Origin: an uncultured Christensenella sp.
Lineage (GTDB): Bacteria; Bacillota; Clostridia; Christensenellales; Borkfalkiaceae
Assembly: GCA_905203015.1 (NCBI GenBank)
Contig: CAJKUC010000008.1
Coordinates: 32,373-96,372 of the forward strand
DNA: 64,000 bases
Direction of reading: 5' to 3'
The translations under genes and the position numbers were made by a program. This document shows, piece by piece, positions 15,320 to 24,676 of the stretch. Within the stretch, counting starts at the first letter, position 1; each line of letters opens with the position of its first letter. Below the pieces are notes generated by a model. It saw only the letters and a list, made by a program, of their open reading frames with translations, had not been told where the DNA came from and did no database searches.

Positions 15320-17758
15320 ATGGACGTAAAGGCAATCGAAATCAAATGGCAGGCACGTTGGGAAAAGAACAAAGAAAACGTTTTCAACAAGAAAAACATC
15401 GATAAAAAATGGTATGTTCTCGAAATGTTCTCATACCCTTCGGGCGCGAAATTACACGTGGGGCACTGGTATAATTACGGGCCTACCGATTCGTATGCGC
15501 GCTTCAAAAAAATGCAGGGCTTCGAGGTGTTTCAGCCGATGGGATTCGACGCGTTCGGGCTTCCCGCAGAAAATTACGCCATAAAAACGGGTATTCATCC
15601 CAAAGATTCCACCGAAAAAAATATCGCCACCATGGAAACGCAGTTAAAGAACATGGGCGCGATGTTCGATTGGTCGGCGGAAATCAAAACGTGCGAAGAA
15701 GATTATTATAAATGGACGCAATGGCTGTTTTTACAGTTGTATAAAAAAGGACTCGCCTACCGCAAGCAATCGCTTGTAAACTGGTGCCCTTCGTGCGAAA
15801 CGGTGCTAGCCAACGAACAGGCGGAAGGCGGCGTCTGCGAACGTTGCGGTTCTCCCGTACTCCGTAAAAACATGACGCAGTGGTTCCTGAAAATCACGGA
15901 ATACGCGGAAGAACTTTTAAGCGGACTGAACGATCTCGATTGGCCCGAAAAAACGAAACTCATGCAAAAGAACTGGATCGGTCGTTCTACGGGCTGCGAA
16001 GTGGAATTCACCTGCGAAACGGGCGATCCGATCACGGTGTTCACCACGCGTTGCGATACGCTTTTCGGCGTGAATTACGTTGTGCTCGCGCCCGAACATC
16101 CGCTGGTGCAGAAACTGAAAGCGGCGCACCCCGAACGCGCGGAAGACATCGATAAATACGTTGCATACGCCGCCGCGGCGAACGACATCGACCGCCTTTC
16201 CACCGCCCGCGAAAAAACGGGTACGTTTACGGGCGCCTACGCCACGCATCCGCTCACGGGAAAACAGGTGCCCGTATATATTGCCGATTACGTGCTCTAT
16301 TCTTACGGTACGGGCGCGGTGATGGCGGTAGCCGCACACGACGAAAGAGATTACGAATTTGCGAAAAAGTATTCTCTTCCCCTTACGCAGGTGGTGCAGA
16401 AAATCGGCGAGGAAACCACGCTTCCCTTCACCGAAGACGGCATTCTTGTGAACAGCGGCGAATTCGACGGATTATGCGGCGAAGAAGCGCGCGACGCGAT
16501 CGCGGCAAAACTTACGAAAATCGGCAAAGGCGGCAAAAAGATCAATTATCGCTTGCGTGACTGGTCGGTATCCCGTCAGCGCTATTGGGGCGCGCCGATC
16601 CCGATGATTCACTGCGAAAAATGCGGCGTCGTGCCCGTTTCCGAAAAAGATCTTCCCGTGCGGCTTCCCTACAACGTGGAATTTCACCCGAACGGAAAAT
16701 CCCCCCTCGCTTCCAGCGAAGAATTCATGAATTGCACCTGCCCCGTCTGCGGCGGAAAAGCGCGGCGCGATCCCGATACGCTGGATACGTTCGTTTGCTC
16801 TTCCTGGTATTATCTCCGCTATCCCGACGCACACAACGACAAACAGGCGTTTTCCAAAGAAACGGCGGATAAAATGCTTCCCGTAGACGTGTACGTCGGC
16901 GGCGCGGAGCATGCCTGCATGCACCTTCTGTATGCCCGCTTCATCACCAAAGCCCTGCGCGATATGGGATACCTTTCTTTCGACGAGCCCTTTAAACGTC
17001 TCGTTCATCAGGGCGTGATTTTAGGGCCGGACGGCAACCGCATGTCCAAATCGAAGGGCAACGTCGTTTCCCCCGATAAATACGTGGAAGAATATGGATC
17101 CGACGTATTCCGCCTTTATCTTATGTTCGGCTTTTCTTATACGGAAGGCGGCCCCTGGAACGACGACGGAATCAAATCGGTCTCCCGTTTCGTGGAACGC
17201 GTGGAACGTCTCGTGGAAAAAGCGGTGCAATTCGAGCCGACGAAAAAATCCGTTGCGCTCGGCGCGGCGGAAAAACAACTGAACTACGCCCGTAATTATG
17301 CGGTAAAATGCATTACGAAAGATCTCGAAGCGTTTTCGTTCAATACGTCCGTCGCGAGATTGATGGAATACGTGAATGCGATTGTAAAATACGACGCGCT
17401 TCCCGAAAAGAACGAATCGTTCGAGCGACTCTGCACGGAAGATCTCGTCCGCCTGTTTGCTCCGTTCGCGCCGCATACCGCGGAAGAATTCTGGGAAATG
17501 CTGGGGCATAAAGATTCCGTATTCGAGGAAAAATACCCCATCGCCGACGAATCCGCCCTTGTGCGCGACGAAACGGAATACGCCGTGCAGGTGAACAGCA
17601 AAATCAAATGCCGCATGATGGTGGCAAAAGACGCTACGGAAGAAGAAATCAAAGCCGAAGCATGCGCGCGCGAGGAAGTGGCGCCGCTTCTGGAAGGAAA
17701 AACCGTGAAAAAATGCGTTGTCGTGCCGAATCGTCTGATCAATCTCATCGTCGGCTGA
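15320..17758 (+). CDS. leuS: Leucyl-tRNA synthetase
   Basis: An 812-residue class I synthetase charging tRNA-Leu. The HIGH-type motif is KLHVGHWYNYG (His46-Trp50 region), a zinc-binding-like segment CPSCETVLANEQ with CERCG follows, then the CP1 editing domain with LSTAREKTGTFTGAYA. The KMSKS motif is NRMSKSKGNVVSP (Met575-Lys579). The C-terminal anticodon-binding domain ends CVVVPNRLINLIVG. I start at the ATG at 15320, which has GGAGG 11 nt upstream and gives the normal N-terminus MDVKAIEIKWQARW. The longer frame adds 14 residues without a ribosome site. It is one of the few plus-strand genes and has its own promoter and terminator. Confidence 0.97.
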   Translation: MDVKAIEIKWQARWEKNKENVFNKKNIDKKWYVLEMFSYPSGAKLHVGHWYNYGPTDSYARFKKMQGFEVFQPMGFDAFGLPAENYAIKTGIHPKDSTEKNIATMETQLKNMGAMFDWSAEIKTCEEDYYKWTQWLFLQLYKKGLAYRKQSLVNWCPSCETVLANEQAEGGVCERCGSPVLRKNMTQWFLKITEYAEELLSGLNDLDWPEKTKLMQKNWIGRSTGCEVEFTCETGDPITVFTTRCDTLFGVNYVVLAPEHPLVQKLKAAHPERAEDIDKYVAYAAAANDIDRLSTAREKTGTFTGAYATHPLTGKQVPVYIADYVLYSYGTGAVMAVAAHDERDYEFAKKYSLPLTQVVQKIGEETTLPFTEDGILVNSGEFDGLCGEEARDAIAAKLTKIGKGGKKINYRLRDWSVSRQRYWGAPIPMIHCEKCGVVPVSEKDLPVRLPYNVEFHPNGKSPLASSEEFMNCTCPVCGGKARRDPDTLDTFVCSSWYYLRYPDAHNDKQAFSKETADKMLPVDVYVGGAEHACMHLLYARFITKALRDMGYLSFDEPFKRLVHQGVILGPDGNRMSKSKGNVVSPDKYVEEYGSDVFRLYLMFGFSYTEGGPWNDDGIKSVSRFVERVERLVEKAVQFEPTKKSVALGAAEKQLNYARNYAVKCITKDLEAFSFNTSVARLMEYVNAIVKYDALPEKNESFERLCTEDLVRLFAPFAPHTAEEFWEMLGHKDSVFEEKYPIADESALVRDETEYAVQVNSKIKCRMMVAKDATEEEIKAEACAREEVAPLLEGKTVKKCVVVPNRLINLIVG

Positions 17759-17788
17759 TCGCCCTACCTTATCGCAATTTTCATAACG

Positions 17789-17832
17789 AAAACCCTGTAT
17801 CCGTTTGTTTCGGAAACAGGGTTTGTTTTTTT
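17789..17832 (+). terminator. Intrinsic terminator of leuS
   Basis: AAAACCCTGT pairs with ACAGGGTTT across a 17-nt loop, followed by GTTTTTTT. The left flank lacks a long A run, so it mainly serves the plus strand. trkH converges from the other side. Confidence 0.85.
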
Positions 17833-17939
17833 ACGATATCGTTGCGTAAAATGTATCCGTAATTTTTACTTCATACGCTTTTCGATCGGATGAAAGCCGA
17901 TCGTACTGCGATAATGCAGCCTCTTCACGGTGCGCAATA

Positions 17940-19403
17940 TCAATATCTTTTTTCCCACGTCTTGGGCAAAAGCAGCAGAAACACGGGGAAAATTTCAAGT
18001 CTGCCGATCAGCATCACCACGGAAAGGATGATTTTCGAGAACCCGGTAAGCGGAGCAAAACTTCCCGTCGGGCCCACCACGCTTCCGAGCCCCGGACCTA
18101 CGTTATTGAAGCAGGTGAGAAAAGAAGTAAGCGCCGTAGTGAGATCCGCCACGGGATCGAACGAAAGCAACAGGCAGGAAGCAATACCGATCAGAAAGGC
18201 TACCAAAAAGAAATTTTTCACATCCGCCACGGTTTCGCGCGCAAGCGGTTTTCCGTTCATTTTCACCGTATACACGGCGTTCGGGCGCAATAACGTGGCA
18301 GTATTCTTTTTACAAGATTTCAAAAGAATCAGTACGCGCGAGGCTTTCAGCCCACCGCCCGTCGATCCCGCCATCGAGCCGACGATCATCACCAGCAGAA
18401 TCGTACATTGCGAAAAACTCGACCATTGCGCATAATCCGCAAGAACGAACCCCGTAGTAGACGACGTGGAAATCACGGCGAACGACGTATAATGCAGCGC
18501 CGTAAAGAAATTGCCGTTATACTGAGCGAAACGTATCGTGTTGTCGATCGTGACCGCAAGAATGCAGGCGGCGATAAAAATCAGATAAAATCTCAGTTCC
18601 TCGTCTTTCAGCACAGATTTCACGTTACCGATCAGAGCGAAATAATACAACGAAAAATTGACGGAAAACAGCAACATAAACACCGTAAGCACGATATCCA
18701 CGTATGTGCTGTTATACGCGAGTACGCTCGACGCCGTAGAAGTGAATCCGCCCGTTCCCGCCGTAGACATGGATAAAATCACCGAATCGTACGCAGGAAC
18801 GCCGCCCAAAAACAAGAACAGAAATTCCACCGCGGTGAGCGCGAAATACAAAAGATACAAAATGCTCGCCGTAAAACGGATGCGGCTGACGAGTTTGCCC
18901 ACCTGCGGACCGGGCGATTCAAATTTCATCAACTGAAATCCGTCTCCTCCCCGCGTAGGCAATACGGCAAGCATAAACACCAGAATCCCCATACCGCCGA
19001 GCCAATGCGTAAACGCGCGCCAGAAATGAATACATTTCGGCAGATCGAAATCGGTGAGAACGGAAGCCCCCGTCGTGGTGAAACCGGATACCGTCTCGAA
19101 AAACGCGTCGGCATACGTGGGCAGATACTTTCCTACGCAAAAAGGAATCGCCCCGATCAGAGAAACAAGCAGCCAGCACAGCCCCACGATCACCAGCGCC
19201 TCTCTGTGACGGATTTTATTTGCTCCACGCGCAAGGAAAGAACAACCGACTCCGAGGAATAGCGCCGTCCCCGCCGCAATCAGGAATCCCGGCAGCGCGG
19301 CATATTCTTTATAGATCAACACAACGATAACGGGAAAAACGTAAAATACCGCGGAAAACGCGAGAATTTTTCCGAGCCCCATAAAAACGGAACGATACTT
19401 CAT
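17940..19403 (-). CDS. trkH: Potassium uptake channel subunit TrkH/KtrB
   Basis: A 487-residue integral membrane protein, the ion-conducting part of a Trk/Ktr potassium transporter. Four M1-P-M2 repeats are seen through their pore loops: ETVSGFTTTGASVL, SMSTAGTGGFTSTASS, FAVISTSSTTGFVLADY and CFNNVGPGLGSVVGPTGSF. The signature selectivity glycines are present in each. About ten hydrophobic helices follow the usual topology. GGAGG lies upstream of the ATG and overlaps the 3' end of trkA, only 13 nt away, indicating translational coupling with its gating subunit. No c-di-AMP riboswitch is evident upstream of the pair. Confidence 0.95.
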   Translation of the reverse strand: MKYRSVFMGLGKILAFSAVFYVFPVIVVLIYKEYAALPGFLIAAGTALFLGVGCSFLARGANKIRHREALVIVGLCWLLVSLIGAIPFCVGKYLPTYADAFFETVSGFTTTGASVLTDFDLPKCIHFWRAFTHWLGGMGILVFMLAVLPTRGGDGFQLMKFESPGPQVGKLVSRIRFTASILYLLYFALTAVEFLFLFLGGVPAYDSVILSMSTAGTGGFTSTASSVLAYNSTYVDIVLTVFMLLFSVNFSLYYFALIGNVKSVLKDEELRFYLIFIAACILAVTIDNTIRFAQYNGNFFTALHYTSFAVISTSSTTGFVLADYAQWSSFSQCTILLVMIVGSMAGSTGGGLKASRVLILLKSCKKNTATLLRPNAVYTVKMNGKPLARETVADVKNFFLVAFLIGIASCLLLSFDPVADLTTALTSFLTCFNNVGPGLGSVVGPTGSFAPLTGFSKIILSVVMLIGRLEIFPVFLLLLPKTWEKRY

Positions 19404-19416
19404 TTTCTCCTCCCGT

Positions 19417-20775
19417 TCACCGCAACACGTCGTCCAGCGAAGAAACGAGTTCCCGCGTGGTGACGATAATCACGAGATCGTCGTGTTCGATCGTCGTAGC
19501 GCCGTTCGGAACGATCAGATTCTTTCCCCGCACCACGGCGGCGATCAGCACGCCGTCTTTCAGCGCGATTTCGCGCAAAGTTTTGTCCGTAAACGCCTTG
19601 TGCCCGTTCACGGAAAATTCCAGCGCTTCCGCCTCGTCGTCGGCGATTTTATACAGCGACAAAATGCCGCTTCCCTCGGGCACGAGCAACGAACGCACGT
19701 ATTTCGAGATCTCTTCCGCCACCACGTGATAGGGAGAAAGAATCCCGTCGAGATCGATCGAATCGAACAATCCTTCGTAGCGATCGTTCTGCGTCACGGT
19801 GATCACTTTTTCCACGCCTTTCTTTTTCGCATAGAAAGAAGTCATCACATTGTTTTCGTCGTAATCGGACATAGTAACGAACGCGTCTGCGTCGTCGATT
19901 CCCTCCGTTTCCAGCACCTCGGGATCATTGAAATCGGCGCAGACCACGGTCACCGAACCGAGCGAATTTTTCATCTGTTCGCACTTTTCTCTGTTCGGCG
20001 AAATGATTTTTACGATAAAGCCGTTTTTCGCAAGATGATCGGCGAGATAATACGATTTTTTGTTCGCGCCTAAAATCATCACGTATTGCCCTTTTCTCTT
20101 CAGCATGCCGTATTCGTGAAGGAAATCGCTTATATCGTAATGTTTGCCGCAGATGTTCACCACGTCTTTTTCCCGCAACTGCGTATTGCCGTTGGGCACG
20201 AACGTTTCTCCGTCTCGCGAAATCGCCGCGAGAAGCACGCTGTATCTTTTATCGCGCGACACCACTTCGGAAAGTTTTTTACCGCAAAGCGCACAGCCTT
20301 CGGGCAGAGTCATTTCCACAATCTCCGCCTTTCCTTCGCCGAAAGTGTACACCTTTTCCGCCGCGGGAAAGCGGATTACGCGCGCCACTTCTTCCGCCAG
20401 CGCGCGTTCCGGATTCACCAGCCTGTCCACCCCCAGATGTTCGCGCATAAAATCGATCTGTTTATTGTATTCGGGATCGCGTACACGCGCCACGGCATAT
20501 TTCACGCCCAACGATTTCGCGATCATGCAGCAAAGTACGTTCTGCTCGTCGGAAGCCGTCACGGCAACAATCAGCCCAGCCGTCGCAGCGCCCGCTTCCT
20601 TTAAATCTTCCGCAATACAGCCGTTCGCGCAAAAGCCGTTTACGTCATATTTTTCCACGGCTTCCCGCACTTTGTCTTCGTTTGTGTCGAGCACCGTCAC
20701 TTCGCGTTCTTCGTCCGTAAGGCAACGCAGAATATTTCTGCCCACTTTACCGAGTCCGACGATAATAAACTTCAT
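19417..20775 (-). CDS. trkA: Trk potassium transporter regulatory subunit TrkA
   Basis: A 452-residue cytosolic protein with two tandem RCK units. The first starts MKFIIVGLGKVGRNILRCL with the GxGxxG nucleotide motif and aspartate in VTVLDTNEDK. The second starts QYVMILGANKKSYYLADHL. Each Rossmann domain is followed by a TrkA-C ligand domain. It binds NAD(H) or ATP and gates TrkH. The ATG at 20773-20775 is used because the family N-terminus begins there and GGAGAGAG lies upstream; the longer frame adds 27 unlikely residues. In the second unit the canonical glycine pattern is changed (GANKKS), which is common in TrkA second domains. Confidence 0.95.
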   Translation of the reverse strand: MKFIIVGLGKVGRNILRCLTDEEREVTVLDTNEDKVREAVEKYDVNGFCANGCIAEDLKEAGAATAGLIVAVTASDEQNVLCCMIAKSLGVKYAVARVRDPEYNKQIDFMREHLGVDRLVNPERALAEEVARVIRFPAAEKVYTFGEGKAEIVEMTLPEGCALCGKKLSEVVSRDKRYSVLLAAISRDGETFVPNGNTQLREKDVVNICGKHYDISDFLHEYGMLKRKGQYVMILGANKKSYYLADHLAKNGFIVKIISPNREKCEQMKNSLGSVTVVCADFNDPEVLETEGIDDADAFVTMSDYDENNVMTSFYAKKKGVEKVITVTQNDRYEGLFDSIDLDGILSPYHVVAEEISKYVRSLLVPEGSGILSLYKIADDEAEALEFSVNGHKAFTDKTLREIALKDGVLIAAVVRGKNLIVPNGATTIEHDDLVIIVTTRELVSSLDDVLR

Positions 20776-20901
20776 TCGCTTTGCTCTCTCTCCGTAACAT
20801 TCTTCTTCCGCCGCGCGCGACTGCGCCGAAAAACAATGTTTTTCTTGCCGTCGCATGCTTTATTTCCGTTCCCTTTATTTACGTTGCGCGTAAAGCCGTT
20901 A

Positions 20902-21855
20902 TCAATAAAACGTAGCGAGTTGTTCTTCGGGCGGCTCGCATTTTTCGATCTTTTCGGCAATCAACACGGGACCTTTCCCTTTATATACTGTGTGCTTTTC
21001 ATAAGAAATTTTTGCGGTAACTTCCGCCCAATCGCGCGTTTTCAGCGCAATCGGCCGCTTCATCACGCACGCCAACCCGCTGTATTGAATATCCGCTTCG
21101 CAACACGTCATGATATGCCGCCCGATCACGATGCTGTTTTCGGGAAGCCGTTTGTCGCTCACCACAAGTCCTTTGAATTTCACGGTTTTTCCGATATATG
21201 CATCCATATTTTCCGAAAGATCGCGGTAAAACAACGCGTAATCTCTGTCCGCGATCTCGATCACGGGCGCGTTCATATCATACGGCATGGGATCTACCGT
21301 ATCGTCGTACTCCGCTTTTCCGTCGGTGTGTTCGTATACGATATCCGCCTGCCGCGTAATCGCGCGCACCGCCTTATGATATTCGTCTTTCGGCGTATCG
21401 GCAGGAAAGCGGTTAAACACCACCATCTGCGTGTTCTTGATCTTATCGAACGTAAGTTGGCGCATGTTTGCGTTATAGGAAAGAAACGTCTTCGTATCGA
21501 AAAACGTCATCACCTGCGTAAGGAACCAGCCTTCGGGCATCGCGTCGAATAAAACGTCGAGCGTCCACATGCCGTTGTATTCCACCAGCACACGGTCGGC
21601 GTCCGCTTCCAACTGCATTTTCGTAAGGTTTTCCACCGTCATTTCCTCTTTGGAAACAACGCGCATCGTTACGTCTTTTACGACGAAACGGGAAGGATCG
21701 TATTCTTCCTCCCCTTCTTCCGTCACCAAAAGCAACGTTTTTTCGCCTGCGTAAAAACGCTTGTCCTCCAACGTCTCCTGAATAAATTTCGTCTTTCCCG
21801 ATTCCAGAAAACCCATAAACAGGTAAACGGGAGTCTCTTCCGGTAATTTTTTCAT
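20902..21855 (-). CDS. CobW-type GTPase fused to a YcgQ/DUF1980-like C-terminal domain
   Basis: A 317-residue protein. The N-terminal half is a CobW/UreG-like P-loop GTPase with Walker A GFLESGKTKFI and the FNRF segment at the usual NKxD position. The canonical CxCC zinc-binding motif of metallochaperone CobW proteins is absent. The C-terminal third, with VVIGRHIMTCC-type residues (SIVIGRHIMTCCEADIQYSG), resembles the C-terminal domain of YcgQ-family membrane proteins (DUF1980/TIGR03943). Such fusions are usually found near metal homeostasis or YcgR/YcgQ permease genes; none is visible here. A second, classical CobW gene lies 135 bp upstream on the same strand. The function is unknown; zinc handling is an inference. 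Confidence 0.7.
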   Translation of the reverse strand: MKKLPEETPVYLFMGFLESGKTKFIQETLEDKRFYAGEKTLLLVTEEGEEEYDPSRFVVKDVTMRVVSKEEMTVENLTKMQLEADADRVLVEYNGMWTLDVLFDAMPEGWFLTQVMTFFDTKTFLSYNANMRQLTFDKIKNTQMVVFNRFPADTPKDEYHKAVRAITRQADIVYEHTDGKAEYDDTVDPMPYDMNAPVIEIADRDYALFYRDLSENMDAYIGKTVKFKGLVVSDKRLPENSIVIGRHIMTCCEADIQYSGLACVMKRPIALKTRDWAEVTAKISYEKHTVYKGKGPVLIAEKIEKCEPPEEQLATFY

Positions 21856-21939
21856 GTTTTTCGCTCCGAAAATTTTTTCTTTACGCTTTCGCTCGCCTTT
21901 CTTTCGTATGTTTTCCGCCCGATATTTCCGCGTTTTTCC

Positions 21940-21968
21940 GTAAACCGCCGCGAAAAACGGCGGTTTAC
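21940..21968. repeat. Perfect 11-bp hairpin between the two CobW genes
   Basis: GTAAACCGCCG (21940-21950) and its exact inverse (21958-21968) enclose a 7-nt loop. It is 22 nt after the stop of the His-rich CobW gene. No T tract follows on the minus strand, so it may stabilise an mRNA end, form a poor terminator, or bind a protein. Confidence 0.6.
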
Positions 21969-21990
21969 GCCTATCGTTCTTCCTCGCCGA

Positions 21991-23148
21991 TCATGCTTTG
22001 AAAAGTTCTTTTAAAGCGTCTTCGTTCAGTTTGCAGCCGATCACGCACAAACGCCCCGTTACGCCGGCACTGCCGCTGCGTACGTCCGGTTCGCCGGGTA
22101 CATAATCGAAATGCCACCAATTTTCTCCGCCGTCAACAATCCCTTTCGCACGCAATACGGTGCCGTATTTCGATTCGTCGGAAAGCGCGGACAACGCGTT
22201 TTCAAGTTCTTCCGCCGTAAATTTATGCGCCGTTTCCATGCCCCACGACGTAAACACTTCATCGGCATGGTGATGATGATGATGACAATGTTCGTGTTCA
22301 TCCTCGTCATCATCGTCGTGATCGTGATGATGGTGGTGGCAATGCTCGTGTTCGTCTTCTTCGTCGTCATCGTCGTGATGATGGTGGCAATGCTCGTGCT
22401 CGTCTTCTTCGCCATCATCATCGTCGTGATGATGGTGGCAATGTTCATCCTCGTCATCATCGTCATCGTGATGATGATGGCAATGTTCGTGCTCATCCTC
22501 ATCGTGATCGTGCGCATATTCTTCGGCAAGTTTCTTCAATTCCGCTTCGAGGCAATCTTTTTTCTCCATAGCGGACAAAATCGTTTTACCGTCGAGTTTA
22601 TCCCATTCCGCCGTCACGTAGTTCGCATCCGGATTCACCTCTTTCAGCATTTCCAGGCAGGTATGCAGTTTTTCTTCGGAAATTCCCGTCGTATGCGACA
22701 GCACCACGCAGGAAGCGTTCGCCACCTGATCGATAAAAAATTCGCCGAAGTTTTTCATATACATCTTGCACTTGTTCGCGTCCACCACGGCGCAAAAAGC
22801 GTTCAGCACGCCGTTTTCCACGTTCGCGCGTTCCACTGCGCGGATTACATCGCTCAGTTTTCCCACGCCGGACGGCTCGATGATAATACGATCGGGCTGA
22901 TATTTCGCTTCCACTTCTTTCAGGGCTTTGGCAAAATCGCCCACAAGCGAACAACAGATACATCCCGAATTCATCTCGGTGATATTCACGCCCGCGTCTT
23001 TCAGAAAGCCGCCGTCCACGCCGATTTCGCCGAATTCGTTTTCGATCAGCACTACTTTTTCGCCTGCATACGCCTCTTTGATCAGTTTTTTGATCAGCGT
23101 AGTTTTTCCCGCGCCCAAAAATCCCGAAAATACGTCTATCTTCGTCAT
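21991..23148 (-). CDS. CobW/ZNG1-type GTP-dependent metallochaperone with His-Asp-rich insert
   Basis: A 385-residue G3E GTPase. Visible motifs are Walker A GFLGAGKTTLIKKL (9-22), ENEFGEIGVDGG, the metal-binding GCICC (Cys63, Cys65, Cys66), and EPSGVGKLSD. Residues 212-295 form a low-complexity insert with five HCHHHH blocks separated by Asp/Glu runs, expected to bind several Zn or similar ions. A CobW C-terminal domain follows (SKYGTVLRAKGIVDGGENWW). The family delivers zinc or other metals to client enzymes. The ATG at 23146-23148 has GGAG and gives the canonical start; the longer frame is rejected. I found no clear Zur box upstream. Confidence 0.88.
   Translation of the reverse strand: MTKIDVFSGFLGAGKTTLIKKLIKEAYAGEKVVLIENEFGEIGVDGGFLKDAGVNITEMNSGCICCSLVGDFAKALKEVEAKYQPDRIIIEPSGVGKLSDVIRAVERANVENGVLNAFCAVVDANKCKMYMKNFGEFFIDQVANASCVVLSHTTGISEEKLHTCLEMLKEVNPDANYVTAEWDKLDGKTILSAMEKKDCLEAELKKLAEEYAHDHDEDEHEHCHHHHDDDDDEDEHCHHHHDDDDGEEDEHEHCHHHHDDDDEEDEHEHCHHHHHDHDDDDEDEHEHCHHHHHHADEVFTSWGMETAHKFTAEELENALSALSDESKYGTVLRAKGIVDGGENWWHFDYVPGEPDVRSGSAGVTGRLCVIGCKLNEDALKELFKA
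22264..22515 (-). repeat. Repeat-coded His/Asp-rich segment
   Basis: About 250 bp of imperfect tandem repeats, with units reading GATGATGATGGTGGCAATG on the plus strand, encode five HCHHHH blocks with acidic spacers in the CobW protein. The near-identical units suggest expansion by slippage or unequal crossing-over. Confidence 0.9.
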
Positions 23149-23381
23149 AATTTTTTCTCCTTTGCCTGAAAACAGGCTTTCGTTTGCTTTTATTTCCTCA
23201 CAAAACGGGGCAACGCGCACCCGCATCCTTTTATGCGGACGTCTCGTTTCCCGTCTTGCAGATTCTTACGATATAAATTCCGTAAACCGCCGTTTCACGA
23301 TGTAAAACGACCTTTTGCTCCGTATAATATATACCGCTTTTTTATTCCGCTTAAACGATTTTTTTTCTCGGAAAATATTTC

Positions 23382-24608
23382 TCAGAACGCCCAGTTTCCG
23401 TCTTTCAGAATTTCCACGCGGGTTCCGTCTTTCGTTATTCCCGTAATATTCATATCGTTGCTGCCGATCATGAAATCCACGTGAATCATACTGTCGTTTA
23501 TCCCGCGTTTTTTGCACTCTTCGTTCGTGTAATTCTCGTATCCTTTCAGGCATTCGTTGAAACCGCGCCCCAGTGCAAGATGGCAACTTGCGTTTTCGTC
23601 GAAAAGCGTATTGTAAAAGAGCACGCCCGAATTATTGATCGGCGAATCGAACGGAATAATCGCACATTCTCCGAGCATGCATGCGCCATCGTCCATCGCG
23701 ATCATCTTTTTCAGTTGTTCTTCGCCTTTTTCGGCTTTCACTTCCACCGCTTTGCCGTTTTCAAAACGCACGGAGAAGTTCTCGATCAATTCTCCCTGAT
23801 ACGAAAGCGGTTTCGTGGCGTAAACGATCCCTTCCGCTTTTCCCGCTTTCGGCGACGTAAACACTTCTTCGCTGGGAATATTCGGATTGAATACGCGCCC
23901 GCCCAGCGTTTTTTCGCTGCCGGCCGTAAAAATACCGTCCTCGTTCAGCCACACTTTGAAATCCGTTCCGTTCGCGCTCTTATATTCGAGGGAAGCAAGG
24001 GAAAGCGAATTAAGATAATCGCAGCGTTTTTTCAGATCTTCGTTGTGCTCTTTCCATGCCGCGATCGGATTTTTTCCGTCCGCGCGGGCGGTGTACAAAA
24101 TCACCTGCCACAATTTTTCGATCGCGCGTTTTTCGGGCAGTTCGGGGAAAACTTTCTTCGCCCAAGCCGCCCCGGGAACGGCGGCGATGCACCACTGATG
24201 ACGATTTTCCAATGCCTCGCGGTACTTTTTGATCTTCGGGAAAATCGCCTTGCGGGATTCGCTCATCTTATGCGCGTCCACGCCCTTCATTCCGTCGGGA
24301 TCTTCCGATTCGATAAACAGGCGGCAGGCGTATTTTTCCGCTTTGTACGCCCATTTCGCTTCCGCCCAGGGTTTCAGTTCGGAAAGCGTCTCCTGCGACA
24401 TATAGAGCGCGCTGAGTTTTTCCGTGGGCTGATACGACCATTCCACATACACCTCTTTCGCCCCCGCTTTATAGCATTCTTCCACTACGAGCGCAACGAA
24501 TTCGGGCTGATCCAGCCCTGCCTGCACAAACACCGTCTGTCCTTTCTTTACGTTGATTCCCGTTTTCACGAGAAGTTTCGCATACTTTTTCAGTTGAGAT
24601 TGTCTCAT
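23382..24608 (-). CDS. M29-family aminopeptidase (AmpS/AmpII type)
   Basis: A 408-residue metalloaminopeptidase of the thermophilic aminopeptidase family, removing N-terminal residues from peptides in the cytosol. The family N-terminus is MRQSQLKKYAKLLVKTGINVKKG. Metal-binding residues are expected in NIPSEEVFTSPKAGKAEGIV, LGECAIIPFDSPI, GRGFNECL and the C-terminal MIHVDFMIGSND; all blocks are present. AAGGAG precedes the ATG. It follows oligoendopeptidase F and asparaginase in a same-strand peptide and amino-acid utilisation run, so it probably finishes the hydrolysis of short peptides. Confidence 0.93.
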   Translation of the reverse strand: MRQSQLKKYAKLLVKTGINVKKGQTVFVQAGLDQPEFVALVVEECYKAGAKEVYVEWSYQPTEKLSALYMSQETLSELKPWAEAKWAYKAEKYACRLFIESEDPDGMKGVDAHKMSESRKAIFPKIKKYREALENRHQWCIAAVPGAAWAKKVFPELPEKRAIEKLWQVILYTARADGKNPIAAWKEHNEDLKKRCDYLNSLSLASLEYKSANGTDFKVWLNEDGIFTAGSEKTLGGRVFNPNIPSEEVFTSPKAGKAEGIVYATKPLSYQGELIENFSVRFENGKAVEVKAEKGEEQLKKMIAMDDGACMLGECAIIPFDSPINNSGVLFYNTLFDENASCHLALGRGFNECLKGYENYTNEECKKRGINDSMIHVDFMIGSNDMNITGITKDGTRVEILKDGNWAF

Positions 24609-24676
24609 TTTCGTCTTTCTCCTTATAGAGTCATTGATTTTTTATCGTTTTCATTGCCTATGCCGTGCGATCGCGT

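Noticed and set aside
20776..20901. c-di-AMP (ydaO-type) riboswitch ahead of trkA
   Set aside because: The upstream gap is only 126 bp and lacks the conserved ydaO elements.
22264..22515. CRISPR-like or minisatellite array
   Set aside because: The repeats are in frame within a GTPase gene, and the units are contiguous with no unique spacers.
22111..23169. Long plus-strand frame opposite the His-rich CobW gene
   Set aside because: It is the antisense shadow of the GAT/CAT-rich repeat, giving runs of Met/Val; the minus-strand GTPase motifs are decisive.
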